Below, one piece after another: positions 18,318-27,217 of a DNA stretch of 64,000 nt. The position numbers were made by a program, and so were the translations under genes. This DNA is from JAITVM01 sp031551135 (lineage in GTDB: Bacteria > Bacillota > Clostridia > Lachnospirales > JAITVM01). The notes beneath the pieces were generated by a model. The model ran no database searches, was not told where the DNA came from, and saw only the letters and a list, made by a program, of their open reading frames with translations. The stretch spans positions 1 to 64,000 of the forward strand of contig JAVBOA010000008.1 of assembly GCA_031551135.1 (NCBI GenBank), read 5' to 3'. How positions within the stretch are numbered: the first letter of the stretch is position 1; every line of letters begins with the position of its first letter.

Positions 18318-18433
18318 TAAGTTTAGGTTTTAGTAAATCTCTACATATTTCTGAAAACAGCCCTGCTGTTTTTAAAAATATAAGTATTTTTAATTTCTAT
18401 AAGCCCATAATAAAACAAAAAGGTGGTGATATC

Positions 18434-18760
18434 TTGGCAAAAGAAGCTCTTCAAAAAATAAAGGAGGCAGAGGAAAAATCTTCTTTAGCTATCTCAAACG
18501 CGAAAAAACAAGCAGAAGAAATTCTGCTAAAAGCAAAAGAGGAAGAGGAAAAAATTTTGAATACAGCTAAAAAAGAAAGCCAATTCTTAAAAGACGGAAT
18601 TATTAAAAAAGAAATCTTGGACGCTAAACAGGCGTACGAGCCGACTCTTTTAGGTGGCGAAGCAAAAATTGCCGCTCTGGAGAATTTGGAAGATGCAAAA
18701 ATAAAATCAGCTGTAAATCTTATTGTAGAAAGGATTGTGAATATCAGTGGCAATAGTTAA
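18434..18760 (+). CDS. ntpF: V-type ATP synthase subunit H/G (NtpF), peripheral stalk
   Basis: Peripheral-stalk subunit that pairs with subunit E to hold the A3B3 head against the membrane sector. The 108-residue chain is a continuous charged coiled coil (EEKSSLAISNAKKQAEEILLKAKEEEEKIL) with a short C-terminal segment, as in the family. The start is TTG 18434 behind AGGTGGTGAT; the frame is open further upstream, but that part is MITE-derived and has no ribosome-binding site. Its end overlaps the GTG start of ntpI by 14 bases. It is the first gene of the nine-gene operon. Confidence 0.82.
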   Translation: MAKEALQKIKEAEEKSSLAISNAKKQAEEILLKAKEEEEKILNTAKKESQFLKDGIIKKEILDAKQAYEPTLLGGEAKIAALENLEDAKIKSAVNLIVERIVNISGNS

Positions 18761-20738
18761 AATGAGTAAATTCACACTCTTTACCTTTCAATCAAAAAAA
18801 GATGAATTACTTAAAAAGCTCCAAATTTATAAAAATATTCACTTTAAAAATTTAGCAAATGACGAATTATACGCACTTGACTTTTTGAAAAAAGATTATT
18901 CAAATGAGCAATATAATTTTTATACAGAAGAACTTGGAAAGCTCAAGTTTATTACCGAAAAGTTGAAGCCGCTGAAACCTAAAGAAAAAGGTCTCGCCTC
19001 TTTGACAAAAGAAAATGTTTCGTTATCTTATGATGAATTCGAAAAATTTTCGATGAATTATGATTATGAGTCAATTTTTCAAAAAATCAAAGCTATTGAT
19101 GAAAACGTCAAAAATTTAAAACAAAAATGCTCCAAACTCGAAACAGACAATTTTTCTTATCAGCAATGGATTAGATTGGATGTTTCAACAAAACAGCTTT
19201 CGGATTTAAAATTTTCAACATTTGTATTGGGCAATGTAAATAAAGCGAATTATAATACTTTCAGCGAGAATTTCAGAAATACATTCAAAAATTTTTATTT
19301 TGAAAATCTCGGCGACAGTAAAGACGATTCACATGTACTTATAATTTATGAAAAATCCGATTCCGAAAATGTTATGAGTTTTTTGCGAGATAACGGTTTT
19401 TCTAAAATGCCGATAGAATTGTCTGATATTCCGGAAGAGCTGATTAAAACCAACACAAGCGAAATAAATAAGCTGAAATCAGAAATTGCTGCTCTGGAAG
19501 AAGGAAACAAGCAGTTCCTGAAAGAATATGATAATATTCTGATTTTAACCGATTATTATGAATCTATGCTGGAGCGCACGAAAATTTCCGAACGTTTTGT
19601 AAAAACAAATGATGTTCTGGTTTTGGAAGGCTGGGTGCCGGAAGGCGATATGGGCGAATTCGGTAATATTTTAAACAAAGTCTGCGGCAACGAATATTTT
19701 ATTGAGTTTGAAAAAGTAGATTTCGATTCTACCGAAGTTCCAATTAAACTCAAAAACAATAAACTTGTATCAGCGTTTGAAAATGTTACGGCTATGTTTA
19801 ATATGCCTAAATACAACGAAATTGACCCAACACCGCTTTTAACTCCATTCTATATTTTGTTTTTCGGAATAATGGTCGGAGACCTCGGTTACGGTCTTGT
19901 TCTTTTCATTGCTACTTTCGCCGCATTGAAATTCTTTACATTGGGCGAAGGCACCAGAAATTTTATGAAGTTTTTATGCTATTGCTCTTTGGGCGTAATA
20001 GCAGCAGGAATTGTTTTCGGCGGTGCTTTTGGTATAAAAGTATTTGCTCCAATAACTTATGTTGACCCGGCAACCGGTCAAACTGTGAAAAAAGCAATTA
20101 TTGACAGTGATTACCAAATAGTTCTGATGATGATTATTTCCGTTGCTTTGGGATTTTTCCAAATAATATTCGGATTGCTTGTAAAAGGCTATATGAATAT
20201 TAGAGACGGAAAATTTATTGACGCTGTTTTCGATTCATTCTTCTACATCACTACATTGTTTTCAGCGGTTTTACTGTTATTGGGTGCTACAGGAGTTGTT
20301 CCCGCATCCGTGGCCGGAATCTCTAAATGGGTTCTGATTATATCCATATTCGGCTTGTTATTTACTCAAGGTCGCATGAACAAAACAATGGTAGGAAAAG
20401 TTGCCGGCGGCGCATACGCCGTTTATGGATTATCTTCATATGTCGGCGATTTCGTTTCCTATACAAGACTCGTGGCTCTGAGCTTGTCAGGCGCATATGT
20501 TGCTCTTTCATTCAATAAAATGATCGAACTTTTGCCGGCCGGAATTGTCAGAATAATTTTCGGCGTGTTAATTTTTTTGGCCAGCCAAACTTTGAATATC
20601 GGACTTTCTGTACTTGGAGCTTATGTTCATAGCTGCAGACTTCAATATGTAGAATATTTCGGTAAATTCTACGAGGGCGGCGGCGTACCTTTTAGACCTT
20701 TTGGATTAAAAAATAAATTTATTACTTTAAAAGAATAG
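18747..20738 (+). CDS. ntpI: V-type ATP synthase subunit I (subunit a)
   Basis: Membrane subunit that forms the ion half-channels beside the rotor ring. The 663 residues comprise a cytosolic N-terminal half with coiled-coil stretches (residues 1-350) and a C-terminal half of about seven or eight membrane helices from TPLLTPFYILFFGIMVGDLGYGL onward. The motif SYVGDFVSYTRLVALSLSGAYVALSFNKM holds the conserved arginine expected to face the rotor glutamate. The C-terminus EYFGKFYEGGGVPFRPF is typical. The start is GTG (MAIVKMSKFTLFTFQ), inside the end of ntpF. ntpK follows after 12 bases. Confidence 0.93.
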   Translation: MAIVKMSKFTLFTFQSKKDELLKKLQIYKNIHFKNLANDELYALDFLKKDYSNEQYNFYTEELGKLKFITEKLKPLKPKEKGLASLTKENVSLSYDEFEKFSMNYDYESIFQKIKAIDENVKNLKQKCSKLETDNFSYQQWIRLDVSTKQLSDLKFSTFVLGNVNKANYNTFSENFRNTFKNFYFENLGDSKDDSHVLIIYEKSDSENVMSFLRDNGFSKMPIELSDIPEELIKTNTSEINKLKSEIAALEEGNKQFLKEYDNILILTDYYESMLERTKISERFVKTNDVLVLEGWVPEGDMGEFGNILNKVCGNEYFIEFEKVDFDSTEVPIKLKNNKLVSAFENVTAMFNMPKYNEIDPTPLLTPFYILFFGIMVGDLGYGLVLFIATFAALKFFTLGEGTRNFMKFLCYCSLGVIAAGIVFGGAFGIKVFAPITYVDPATGQTVKKAIIDSDYQIVLMMIISVALGFFQIIFGLLVKGYMNIRDGKFIDAVFDSFFYITTLFSAVLLLLGATGVVPASVAGISKWVLIISIFGLLFTQGRMNKTMVGKVAGGAYAVYGLSSYVGDFVSYTRLVALSLSGAYVALSFNKMIELLPAGIVRIIFGVLIFLASQTLNIGLSVLGAYVHSCRLQYVEYFGKFYEGGGVPFRPFGLKNKFITLKE

Positions 20739-20750
20739 GAGTGTTTTTCT

Positions 20751-21242
20751 ATGCTAGAGTTTTTTCTAAAATACGGCGGTTTCTTAATTGGCGGTTTCGG
20801 TGCTGCTTTTGCGGTGTTTTTACCGGGTATCGGTTCTTCAAAAGGATGCGGACTTGTTGGTAAAACAGCTACCGGTCTTTTGACAGAAGAACCTGAAAAA
20901 TTTGGTCAGGCTCTTATTTTACAGCTTTTGCCGGGTACTCAGGGACTTTATGGATTTTTGATTGCTTTCCTTATAATCAATAATCTTAATCCAAATGTAA
21001 ACCTTGCTCAAGGATTTTTCCTTTTCTTTGCTTCGCTTCCTGTTGCTTTTGCAGGATACCGTTCCGCTATTTATCAAGGTGAAGTTGCTGCCGCCGGTTT
21101 GCAAATTTTGGCTAAAAAACCGGAGGAAAATACAAAAGGTATCATCCTTTCCGCTATCGTTGAAACATACGCGATTCTTGGTTTGGTTGGCTCTCTGATT
21201 CTCCTTGTTGTTGCATATCCTAACCTCGGATTAATTAAATAG
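20751..21242 (+). CDS. ntpK: V-type ATP synthase subunit K (rotor c-ring), Na+-binding type
   Basis: Proteolipid of the rotor ring: 163 residues and four membrane helices, a duplicated hairpin. The residues that bind Na+ in Enterococcus hirae NtpK all have counterparts here: QLLPGTQGLYGF gives Thr63, Gln64 and Tyr67, AIYQGEVAAAG gives Gln109, and AIVETYAILG gives the carboxylate Glu138. The enzyme is therefore expected to move Na+ rather than H+, though direction (pump or synthase) cannot be read. ATG lies behind TAGGAG, right after ntpI. A 68-base gap separates it from ntpE. Confidence 0.95.
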   Translation: MLEFFLKYGGFLIGGFGAAFAVFLPGIGSSKGCGLVGKTATGLLTEEPEKFGQALILQLLPGTQGLYGFLIAFLIINNLNPNVNLAQGFFLFFASLPVAFAGYRSAIYQGEVAAAGLQILAKKPEENTKGIILSAIVETYAILGLVGSLILLVVAYPNLGLIK

Positions 21243-21310
21243 CAAAATATATACAGAACGGTTTGATTTTTAATCAGAAATCAGACCGCTAAAAGATTGG
21301 ATGTGATTAT

Positions 21311-21895
21311 TTGTCAAACCTCGAAAATCTAATCAATAAAATAATATCCGATGGAAATATAAAAGCTACGGCAATTTTAAGCGAAGCGAACTCAAAACGT
21401 GATGAAATTATAAATAGCGCCCAATCAAAAGCCGGCGAAATTTTGCAAAACGGCAGAAAATCAGCCGATATTGAGGCAAAAAATAAAAAGAATCAATTTT
21501 TGCTGGAGCAGGATATTAATTTACGTGATAGATTATTATCTAAGAAACAAGATATTATTGATAAAATATTTGCAAAAGCCGTTGAGAAGCTTTCTAATTT
21601 ACCGCAAAACGAATATGAGAGCTTTTTAAAAAAATATTTATTGGCACTGGATTTAAACGGCGGCGAAGAAATTCTTATCCCAACAAAATACGAATCAATC
21701 GATAAAAAAGCGATAAACGATTATTTGACAGCTAACGGAAAAAAAGGAAATCTCACATTTTCCGGCAGCAAAAGAAATATCGAAAATGGTTTTATTGCGG
21801 TTCGTGAGGGAATAGAAAACGATAATAGATTTGAGGCTTTAATTAATTTTTATAAAGATGATTTAGAAAAAGATATTATAAAATTTTTCGAATAG
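21311..21895 (+). CDS. ntpE: V-type ATP synthase subunit E, peripheral stalk
   Basis: Forms the peripheral stalk with NtpF. The 194 residues have a long N-terminal helix (residues 1-85, NKIISDGNIKATAILSEANSKRDEIINSAQSKA) and a globular C-terminal part ending FYKDDLEKDIIKFFE. The pattern ENGFIAVREGIENDNRFEALIN is the conserved subunit-E C-terminal motif. The start is TTG 21311 with only a weak GGATGTGAT upstream, consistent with regulated stoichiometry. Subunit C follows after 9 bases. Confidence 0.88.
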   Translation: MSNLENLINKIISDGNIKATAILSEANSKRDEIINSAQSKAGEILQNGRKSADIEAKNKKNQFLLEQDINLRDRLLSKKQDIIDKIFAKAVEKLSNLPQNEYESFLKKYLLALDLNGGEEILIPTKYESIDKKAINDYLTANGKKGNLTFSGSKRNIENGFIAVREGIENDNRFEALINFYKDDLEKDIIKFFE

Positions 21896-21904
21896 GAGGT
21901 TATT

Positions 21905-22903
21905 ATGAAAGAAACAGATTATGCCGATCACGCCGGTTATATCAGAGTTTTGGAAAAGAAACTTTTGTCCGGCGATGCGATATATAAATTGACTGATACC
22001 TCCTCTTTACAAGAAGCGACGAGAGCTGCGTCGCAGAATTCCGATTACGATTTTTCGGCTTTAAAATATCCCGAAGATTTCGAAAATATTTTAATCGATG
22101 AATTAAAACGGGTTTACAAAACAGCTTTTGATATTTGCCAAAATACGGATATTACTAAAATATTATCCGTAAAATATGATTTTAATAATCTTAAAATATC
22201 AATAAAATCACATTTGCTGGGACTAAAGAATTCTGAATATTCTTATGTTACAGATGTGAATCCCGACGATTTTAATAAGCTTTTTGCGGATAAAGAAGAT
22301 ATTTCGATGATTCCGGATTATATTAAAGATGCCTGTAAAAAAGCATTGGCGGAATACGGAAATTCGGCTGACCCGCAAACAATCTCTGTCGTTCTGGACA
22401 AAGAAATGTTTTCGTATATGCTTTCGTTGGCCGAAAATCTTAAATCAGATTTGATTTTGGACTATGTTAAAACTTCTGTTGATATCTATAATTTAAAATC
22501 TTTGATTAGATGCATGTCTTTAAAAAAAGATTTCTCTTTTCTCAATACCGTAATAATCGACGGCGGAAAAATTGAGAAAAAAGAGATATCGGAATATTTT
22601 AATAAAACAAATGACTTTATTGCAAACAAATTGTTTTATAAATATATGGGTGTGTCTCTAAAATCGGGCATTGATAATTATGAGTCCACAAAGAGTTTAT
22701 CATTGTTTGAGAAGTTATTGGACGACTATTTAATTACACTTTTGAAAAAGGCCAAATTCATACCGTTTGGTCCGGAGCTTGTTTTTGCGTATATCGCAAA
22801 TAAAGAAAATGAAATCCGACAGCTTAGAATCGTTTTTACCGGAAAACGAAGCGAAATTCCGCCGGAAAGACTTAGAGAAAGGCTGCGTGATAACTATGCA
22901 TAA
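21905..22903 (+). CDS. ntpC: V-type ATP synthase subunit C (central-stalk socket, subunit d)
   Basis: Couples the central stalk to the K ring. It is a 332-residue, all-helical protein (family PF01992). Typical features are the N-terminal DYADHAGYIRVLEKKLLSGDAIYKL, the repeat-like LKSLIRCMSLKKDFSFL, and the C-terminal FGPELVFAYIANKENEIRQLRIVFTGKRSEIPPERLRERLRDNYA, which is diagnostic for subunit C. ATG follows AGGAGG closely. Its last codons overlap the ntpG start (ATGCATAA), indicating translational coupling. Confidence 0.93.
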   Translation: MKETDYADHAGYIRVLEKKLLSGDAIYKLTDTSSLQEATRAASQNSDYDFSALKYPEDFENILIDELKRVYKTAFDICQNTDITKILSVKYDFNNLKISIKSHLLGLKNSEYSYVTDVNPDDFNKLFADKEDISMIPDYIKDACKKALAEYGNSADPQTISVVLDKEMFSYMLSLAENLKSDLILDYVKTSVDIYNLKSLIRCMSLKKDFSFLNTVIIDGGKIEKKEISEYFNKTNDFIANKLFYKYMGVSLKSGIDNYESTKSLSLFEKLLDDYLITLLKKAKFIPFGPELVFAYIANKENEIRQLRIVFTGKRSEIPPERLRERLRDNYA

Positions 22904-23222
22904 AGTTGCGGTTATGGGCGATAAATCGTCCGTATTATGTTTCAAAGCCTTTGGTATCGATGTTTTTGACTGTATCGAATCCCATGCCGACGATAATCGC
23001 AAATTGCTGGACAAATTGGCGCGGGACGGCTACGGAATGATTTTTCTTACAGAACAAGTTGCTCTTAATATAAAAGAAACGATTGATAGATATAACCGTG
23101 AGCTTACTCCGATTGTTGTTTTAATTCCAAGCAATAAAGGCAGCTTGGGAATCGGTCTGCAGCGGATAAGCGATAATGTGGAAAAAGCTGTTGGAATCAA
23201 TATTTTAGACGAAGGTAGGTAA
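22896..23222 (+). CDS. ntpG: V-type ATP synthase subunit F (NtpG), central stalk
   Basis: Small central-stalk subunit bound to subunit D. The 108-residue Rossmann-like protein starts MHKVAVMGDKSSVLCFKAFGIDVF and has IFLTEQVALNIKETID and the glycine-rich C-terminal region PSNKGSLGIGLQRISDNVEKAVGINIL, as in the PF01990 family. The true start is ATG 22896, overlapping the ntpC stop by 8 bases; a longer frame upstream lies inside ntpC. ntpA begins 5 bases after the stop. Confidence 0.92.
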   Translation: MHKVAVMGDKSSVLCFKAFGIDVFDCIESHADDNRKLLDKLARDGYGMIFLTEQVALNIKETIDRYNRELTPIVVLIPSNKGSLGIGLQRISDNVEKAVGINILDEGR

Positions 23223-23227
23223 AGTTA

Positions 23228-25000
23228 TTGGACGTTGGAAGAATTGTAAAAGTTTCCGGTCCTTTGGTTATTGCCGAAGGAATGAATAATGCCAAACTCT
23301 ACGACGTTGTTAGGGTTTCTGATAAAAAACTTATCGGTGAAATAATAGAAATGCGCGGTGACAAAGCCTCTATCCAAGTTTATGAAGAAACTTCCATGCT
23401 TGGACCCGGCGAAAATGTTTATTCTACAGACATGCCTCTTAGTGTTGAACTCGGACCGGGTCTTTTGGAATCGATGTTCGACGGAATCCAGAGGCCGCTG
23501 AATAAAATCCGCGAAATGGTCGGCGACTTTATCGAAAAAGGCGTAGAAACAGTATCTTTGGATCGCGATAAAAAATGGGAATTCGTTCCGGCAAAAAAAG
23601 TCGGCGACAACGTAGTTCCCGGCGATATTATTGGAACTGTGCAGGAAAATATTATTATTGAACATAGAATCATGGTACCGCCTAATGTTCAGGGTAAAAT
23701 AAAAGAAATATACAAGGGTCAATTTACTGTAGTTGACACAGTTTGTATAATCGAAACCCCGAATGGTTTCGAAAAGCTCATGATGATGCAAAAATGGCCT
23801 GTTCGTAAAACCAGACCAAATAAAGCAAAACTTTTGCCGGAAGAGCCTATGATTACCGGTCAGCGTGTAATCGATACACTTTTTCCTGTTGCAAAAGGCG
23901 GTACAGCATGCGTTCCGGGACCGTTCGGAAGCGGCAAAACCGTTGTTCAGCACCAAATGGCAAAATGGTCGAACGTTGAGATAGTTGTTTATGTTGGCTG
24001 CGGCGAGCGCGGCAACGAAATGACCGACGTTCTTAACGAGTTCCCTGAGCTTATTGACCCGAATACCGGCGAGCCTTTGATGAAGCGTACGGTTTTGATC
24101 GCGAATACTTCAAATATGCCCGTTGCCGCTCGTGAAGCAAGTATTTATACCGGCGTTACGATAGCCGAATATTTTAGAGATATGGGTTATAACGTGGCAA
24201 TGATGGCGGACTCGACTTCTCGTTGGGCAGAGGCGCTTAGAGAAATGTCCGGACGTTTGGAAGAGATGCCTGGTGAGGAAGGTTATCCCGCTTATCTTTC
24301 TTCAAGACTTTCGGAATACTACGAGCGTGCCGGAAAAGTTGTATGTCTCGGTTCTGATGAACGTACGGGATCTTTGACGGTAATCGGTGCAGTATCCCCT
24401 CCGGGCGGTGACCTTTCGGAACCGGTTACACAAGGAACTCTGCGTATTGTTAAAGTTTTCTGGGGACTCGATGCTCAGCTTGCTTATAGGCGGCATTTCC
24501 CTGCAATCAACTGGTTGAATTCTTATTCGCTTTATAATGAGCGTATAAATAATTGGATGAATGAAAACGTAAACTCTGATTGGAAAGACATGGTTGTAAA
24601 AACCATGACGCTTTTGCAGGAAGAATCCGAATTGCAAGAAATCGTACGTCTCGTTGGTTACGACGCACTTTCCGAATCGGATCAGCTCAAGCTGGAAGTT
24701 TCTAAATCCATTCGTGAGGACTATTTGCAGCAAAACGCTTTCCATGAAATTGACTCGTATTCTTCGCTTAACAAGCAATGCAAAATGCTGGATTTGATTT
24801 TATTCTTCGGCGAAGAAGCCAGAAAAGCATTGGATAAAGGCGTTTATTTAAAAAACATTCTTGCCCTCGAAGTTCGTGACAAAATAGCAAGATCAAAATA
24901 TTTATCTGAAGAAACCATTAATTCCGTATCCGAAATTAAAGCTCAAATTAAAAAAGATATGGAAAATCTAATTTCGGAAGGGGTGAAATCAGATGCTTAA
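23228..25000 (+). CDS. ntpA: V-type ATP synthase catalytic subunit A
   Basis: Catalytic ATPase subunit of the A3B3 head: 590 residues. The order is N-terminal beta-barrel, the bulge domain typical of A subunits (about residues 110-200), the nucleotide-binding domain with the P-loop GPFGSGKT near residue 235, GCGERGNEMTDVL, the MADSTSRWAEALREMSGRLEEMPGEEGYPAYLSSRLSEYYERAG block, and the C-terminal helical domain. The start is TTG 23228 after GTAGGTAAAG. The stop overlaps the ntpB ATG by 8 bases. Confidence 0.97.
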   Translation: MDVGRIVKVSGPLVIAEGMNNAKLYDVVRVSDKKLIGEIIEMRGDKASIQVYEETSMLGPGENVYSTDMPLSVELGPGLLESMFDGIQRPLNKIREMVGDFIEKGVETVSLDRDKKWEFVPAKKVGDNVVPGDIIGTVQENIIIEHRIMVPPNVQGKIKEIYKGQFTVVDTVCIIETPNGFEKLMMMQKWPVRKTRPNKAKLLPEEPMITGQRVIDTLFPVAKGGTACVPGPFGSGKTVVQHQMAKWSNVEIVVYVGCGERGNEMTDVLNEFPELIDPNTGEPLMKRTVLIANTSNMPVAAREASIYTGVTIAEYFRDMGYNVAMMADSTSRWAEALREMSGRLEEMPGEEGYPAYLSSRLSEYYERAGKVVCLGSDERTGSLTVIGAVSPPGGDLSEPVTQGTLRIVKVFWGLDAQLAYRRHFPAINWLNSYSLYNERINNWMNENVNSDWKDMVVKTMTLLQEESELQEIVRLVGYDALSESDQLKLEVSKSIREDYLQQNAFHEIDSYSSLNKQCKMLDLILFFGEEARKALDKGVYLKNILALEVRDKIARSKYLSEETINSVSEIKAQIKKDMENLISEGVKSDA

Positions 25001-26363
25001 GGATTATAAAACAATAAGAGAAGTCGTTGGACCTTTGATGGTTGTAGAAAACGTTGAAGGTGTAAAATTTGACGAACTCGTGGAAATAGAAACTCAAACC
25101 GGAGAAATAAGAAAAGGAAAAGTTCTCGAGATAAACCGTGACAAGGCTGTTGTTCAGCTTTTTGAAAGCCCGCAAGGAATTAATCTCGAAAATTCAAAAG
25201 CTAAATTTTTGGCTAAGCCTTTGGAGCTTGGTGTATCTACAGATATGCTCGGACGTATTTTTGACGGTATGGGCAGGGTTAAGGACGGCGGTCCGAAAAT
25301 CATACCCGAATATAAACGTGATATTAACGGTGTTCCGATTAACCCCGTTTCACGTGACTATCCCGAAGAATTTATCCAAACAGGTATTTCCGCTATCGAC
25401 GGCTTAAATACTCTTGTTCGCGGTCAAAAACTTCCGGTTTTCTCGGCTTCGGGATTACCGCATGCCGAACTTGCAAGCCAGATTGCACGTCAAGCTCAAG
25501 TTTTGGGTACAGACAGCAATTTCGCGGTTGTTTTCGCCGCCCTCGGTACTACTTTTGAAGAGGCGCAGTTTTTCATTGATGATTTCACAAAAACAGGCGC
25601 GATTCACCGTGCTGTTCTATTTGTAAATCTTGCGAACGAACCGGCGATCGAGCGTATTTCAACACCGCGTATGGCACTTACTATGGCGGAATATCTTGCA
25701 TACGAAAAAGACATGCACGTTTTGGTTATTATAACCGACATCACAAATTATTGTGAGGCTCTGCGTGAAGTTTCGGCCGCAAGAAAAGAAATTCCGGGCC
25801 GCCGCGGATATCCGGGTTATTTGTATACTGACCTTGCCGGGTTATATGAACGTGCCGGAAAAATTAAAGGACGTAAAGGTTCGATTACTCAAATTCCGAT
25901 TCTTTCTATGCCTGAAGATGATAAAACTCACCCTATTCCCGACCTTACGGGATATATAACAGAGGGTCAGATTATCCTTAGCCGTGAATTGTACCGTAAA
26001 GGCATAATGCCTCCAATCGACGTTTTACCGTCGCTTTCAAGGCTTAAGGATAAAGGTATCGGAAAAGGAAAAACCCGTGAGGATCACGCTGATACAATGA
26101 ACCAGCTTTTCTCGGCTTATGCGCAAGGAAAGCAAGCAAAAGAATTGGCTGTAATTCTCGGTGAATCCGCGCTTTCTGATGTTGACAAACAGTACGCAAA
26201 ATTCGCGGATGCTTTTGAAAAAAGCTATGTTTCGCAGGGTTTTGAAACAGACCGCGGAATTGAAGAAACCCTTACAATCGGTTGGGATTTATTGAAAATC
26301 CTTCCTAAAACCGAATTGAAGAGAATCAGAGACGAGTATTTGCAAAAATATATGAAAGAATAG
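24993..26363 (+). CDS. ntpB: V-type ATP synthase regulatory subunit B
   Basis: Non-catalytic partner of subunit A in the head: 456 residues. As expected for B subunits the classic P-loop is absent and replaced by SASGLPHAELASQIARQAQ. Other family segments are VFAALGTTFEEAQFF, STPRMALTMAEYLAY, ITDITNYCEALREVSAARKEIPGRRGYPGYLYTDLA and PSLSRLKDKGIGKGKTREDH. ATG overlaps the end of ntpA and follows GGGGTGAAA. Confidence 0.97.
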   Translation: MLKDYKTIREVVGPLMVVENVEGVKFDELVEIETQTGEIRKGKVLEINRDKAVVQLFESPQGINLENSKAKFLAKPLELGVSTDMLGRIFDGMGRVKDGGPKIIPEYKRDINGVPINPVSRDYPEEFIQTGISAIDGLNTLVRGQKLPVFSASGLPHAELASQIARQAQVLGTDSNFAVVFAALGTTFEEAQFFIDDFTKTGAIHRAVLFVNLANEPAIERISTPRMALTMAEYLAYEKDMHVLVIITDITNYCEALREVSAARKEIPGRRGYPGYLYTDLAGLYERAGKIKGRKGSITQIPILSMPEDDKTHPIPDLTGYITEGQIILSRELYRKGIMPPIDVLPSLSRLKDKGIGKGKTREDHADTMNQLFSAYAQGKQAKELAVILGESALSDVDKQYAKFADAFEKSYVSQGFETDRGIEETLTIGWDLLKILPKTELKRIRDEYLQKYMKE

Positions 26364-26378
26364 CAAGTGGGTGAATGA

Positions 26379-27011
26379 ATGAGATTAAACGTAAATCCAA
26401 ACAGGATGGAGCTATCCAAGCTAAAAAAAAGACTCGTGACCTCTAAACGCGGTCATAAGCTTTTGAAAGATAAGCAAGATGAGCTGATGCGTCGTTTTAT
26501 TCTGCTTGTTAAGAGAAATAACACTCTGCGAAAAGAAATAGAAGCTGAGCTTCAAAACGCCTATAACGATTTCGTTTTGACAGGCGCAATTATATCTCCG
26601 GATTTTTTGGAAGAAGCTCTTATATTCCCAAAACGCTCCTTGACTTTGGATATTTCTTCGGTAAATATCATGAGTGTTAATGTCCCGAAACTCGATGTAA
26701 AAATCGAATCAAAATTTGATGAGAATGATATTTATTCCTATGGATTTTATAATACATCGGATGAGCTGGACGCCTCTTTAAACAAACTCTCAGCGATTTT
26801 GCCGAAACTTTTAGAGCTTGCTGAAATAGAAAAAACCTGTAATTTAATGACTTTTGAAATAGAAAAAACAAGGCGGCGTGTAAACGCTCTTGAATACATG
26901 ACGATTCCACAATTGGAAGAAACAATTAAATATATTACAATGAAATTGGACGAAAACGAGCGTTCGGCTCTGACCCGCCTAATGAAAGTTAAAACAATGA
27001 TTGCGAATTAA
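26379..27011 (+). CDS. ntpD: V-type ATP synthase subunit D, central rotor shaft
   Basis: Central rotor axle inside the A3B3 head. The 210-residue protein opens with the diagnostic MRLNVNPNRMELSKLKKRLVTSKRGHKLLKDKQDELMRRF, a long coiled-coil helix. It closes with a second helix containing KTRRRVNALEYMTIPQLEETIKYITMKLDENERS. It is the last gene of the operon, 15 bases after ntpB. A strong terminator follows, and then MITE copy D. Confidence 0.95.
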   Translation: MRLNVNPNRMELSKLKKRLVTSKRGHKLLKDKQDELMRRFILLVKRNNTLRKEIEAELQNAYNDFVLTGAIISPDFLEEALIFPKRSLTLDISSVNIMSVNVPKLDVKIESKFDENDIYSYGFYNTSDELDASLNKLSAILPKLLELAEIEKTCNLMTFEIEKTRRRVNALEYMTIPQLEETIKYITMKLDENERSALTRLMKVKTMIAN

Positions 27012-27023
27012 TATTGCTTTCAA

Positions 27024-27062
27024 AAAAATCCCCTATATTTGTTTAGAATATAAGGGATTTTT
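27024..27062 (+). terminator. Intrinsic terminator of the V-ATPase operon
   Basis: A hairpin of AATCCC-CTATATT with AATATA-AGGGATT, with A-rich left and T-rich right flanks (TTTTTGTTTT), sits directly behind ntpD. Confidence 0.85.
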
Positions 27063-27068
27063 GTTTTA

Positions 27069-27179
27069 TACTATTTTCATTATAAAGGATAGAAAAAAAT
27101 ATTTCATTTCGCGCTAGAAGCCTGCGCGAAACGCTCCGCTGTGAAAAATTTTTTTCTACTTATCAAAATGAAAATAGTA
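27069..27179 (+). mobile_element. MITE-like palindromic element, copy D
   Basis: A 111-bp forward copy with ends TACTATTTTC and GAAAATAGTA. Flanks are TTA (27066-27068) and TTA (27180-27182). The central stem is TTTCGCGC/GCGCGAAA, a compensated variant of the stem in copies B and F. Confidence 0.87.
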
Positions 27180-27217
27180 TTAATTTAAAAAATCAGTAAA
27201 AAATGAAACTGCTATAA

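Larger units (their letters stand above)
17790..18433. other. Long intergenic region and 5' leader of the V-ATPase operon
   Basis: 644 bases with no supported gene. It holds a strong plus-strand promoter (17943-17971), a weak T-followed hairpin (ATTCCA/TGGAAT just after 17980) and MITE copy C. From the promoter the ntp transcript would have a leader of about 450 bases including the MITE. Confidence 0.6.

Noticed and set aside
18281..18433. 51-residue N-terminal extension of ntpF
   Set aside because: It is encoded partly by MITE copy C, has no ribosome-binding site, and the family begins at the TTG behind AGGTGGTGAT.
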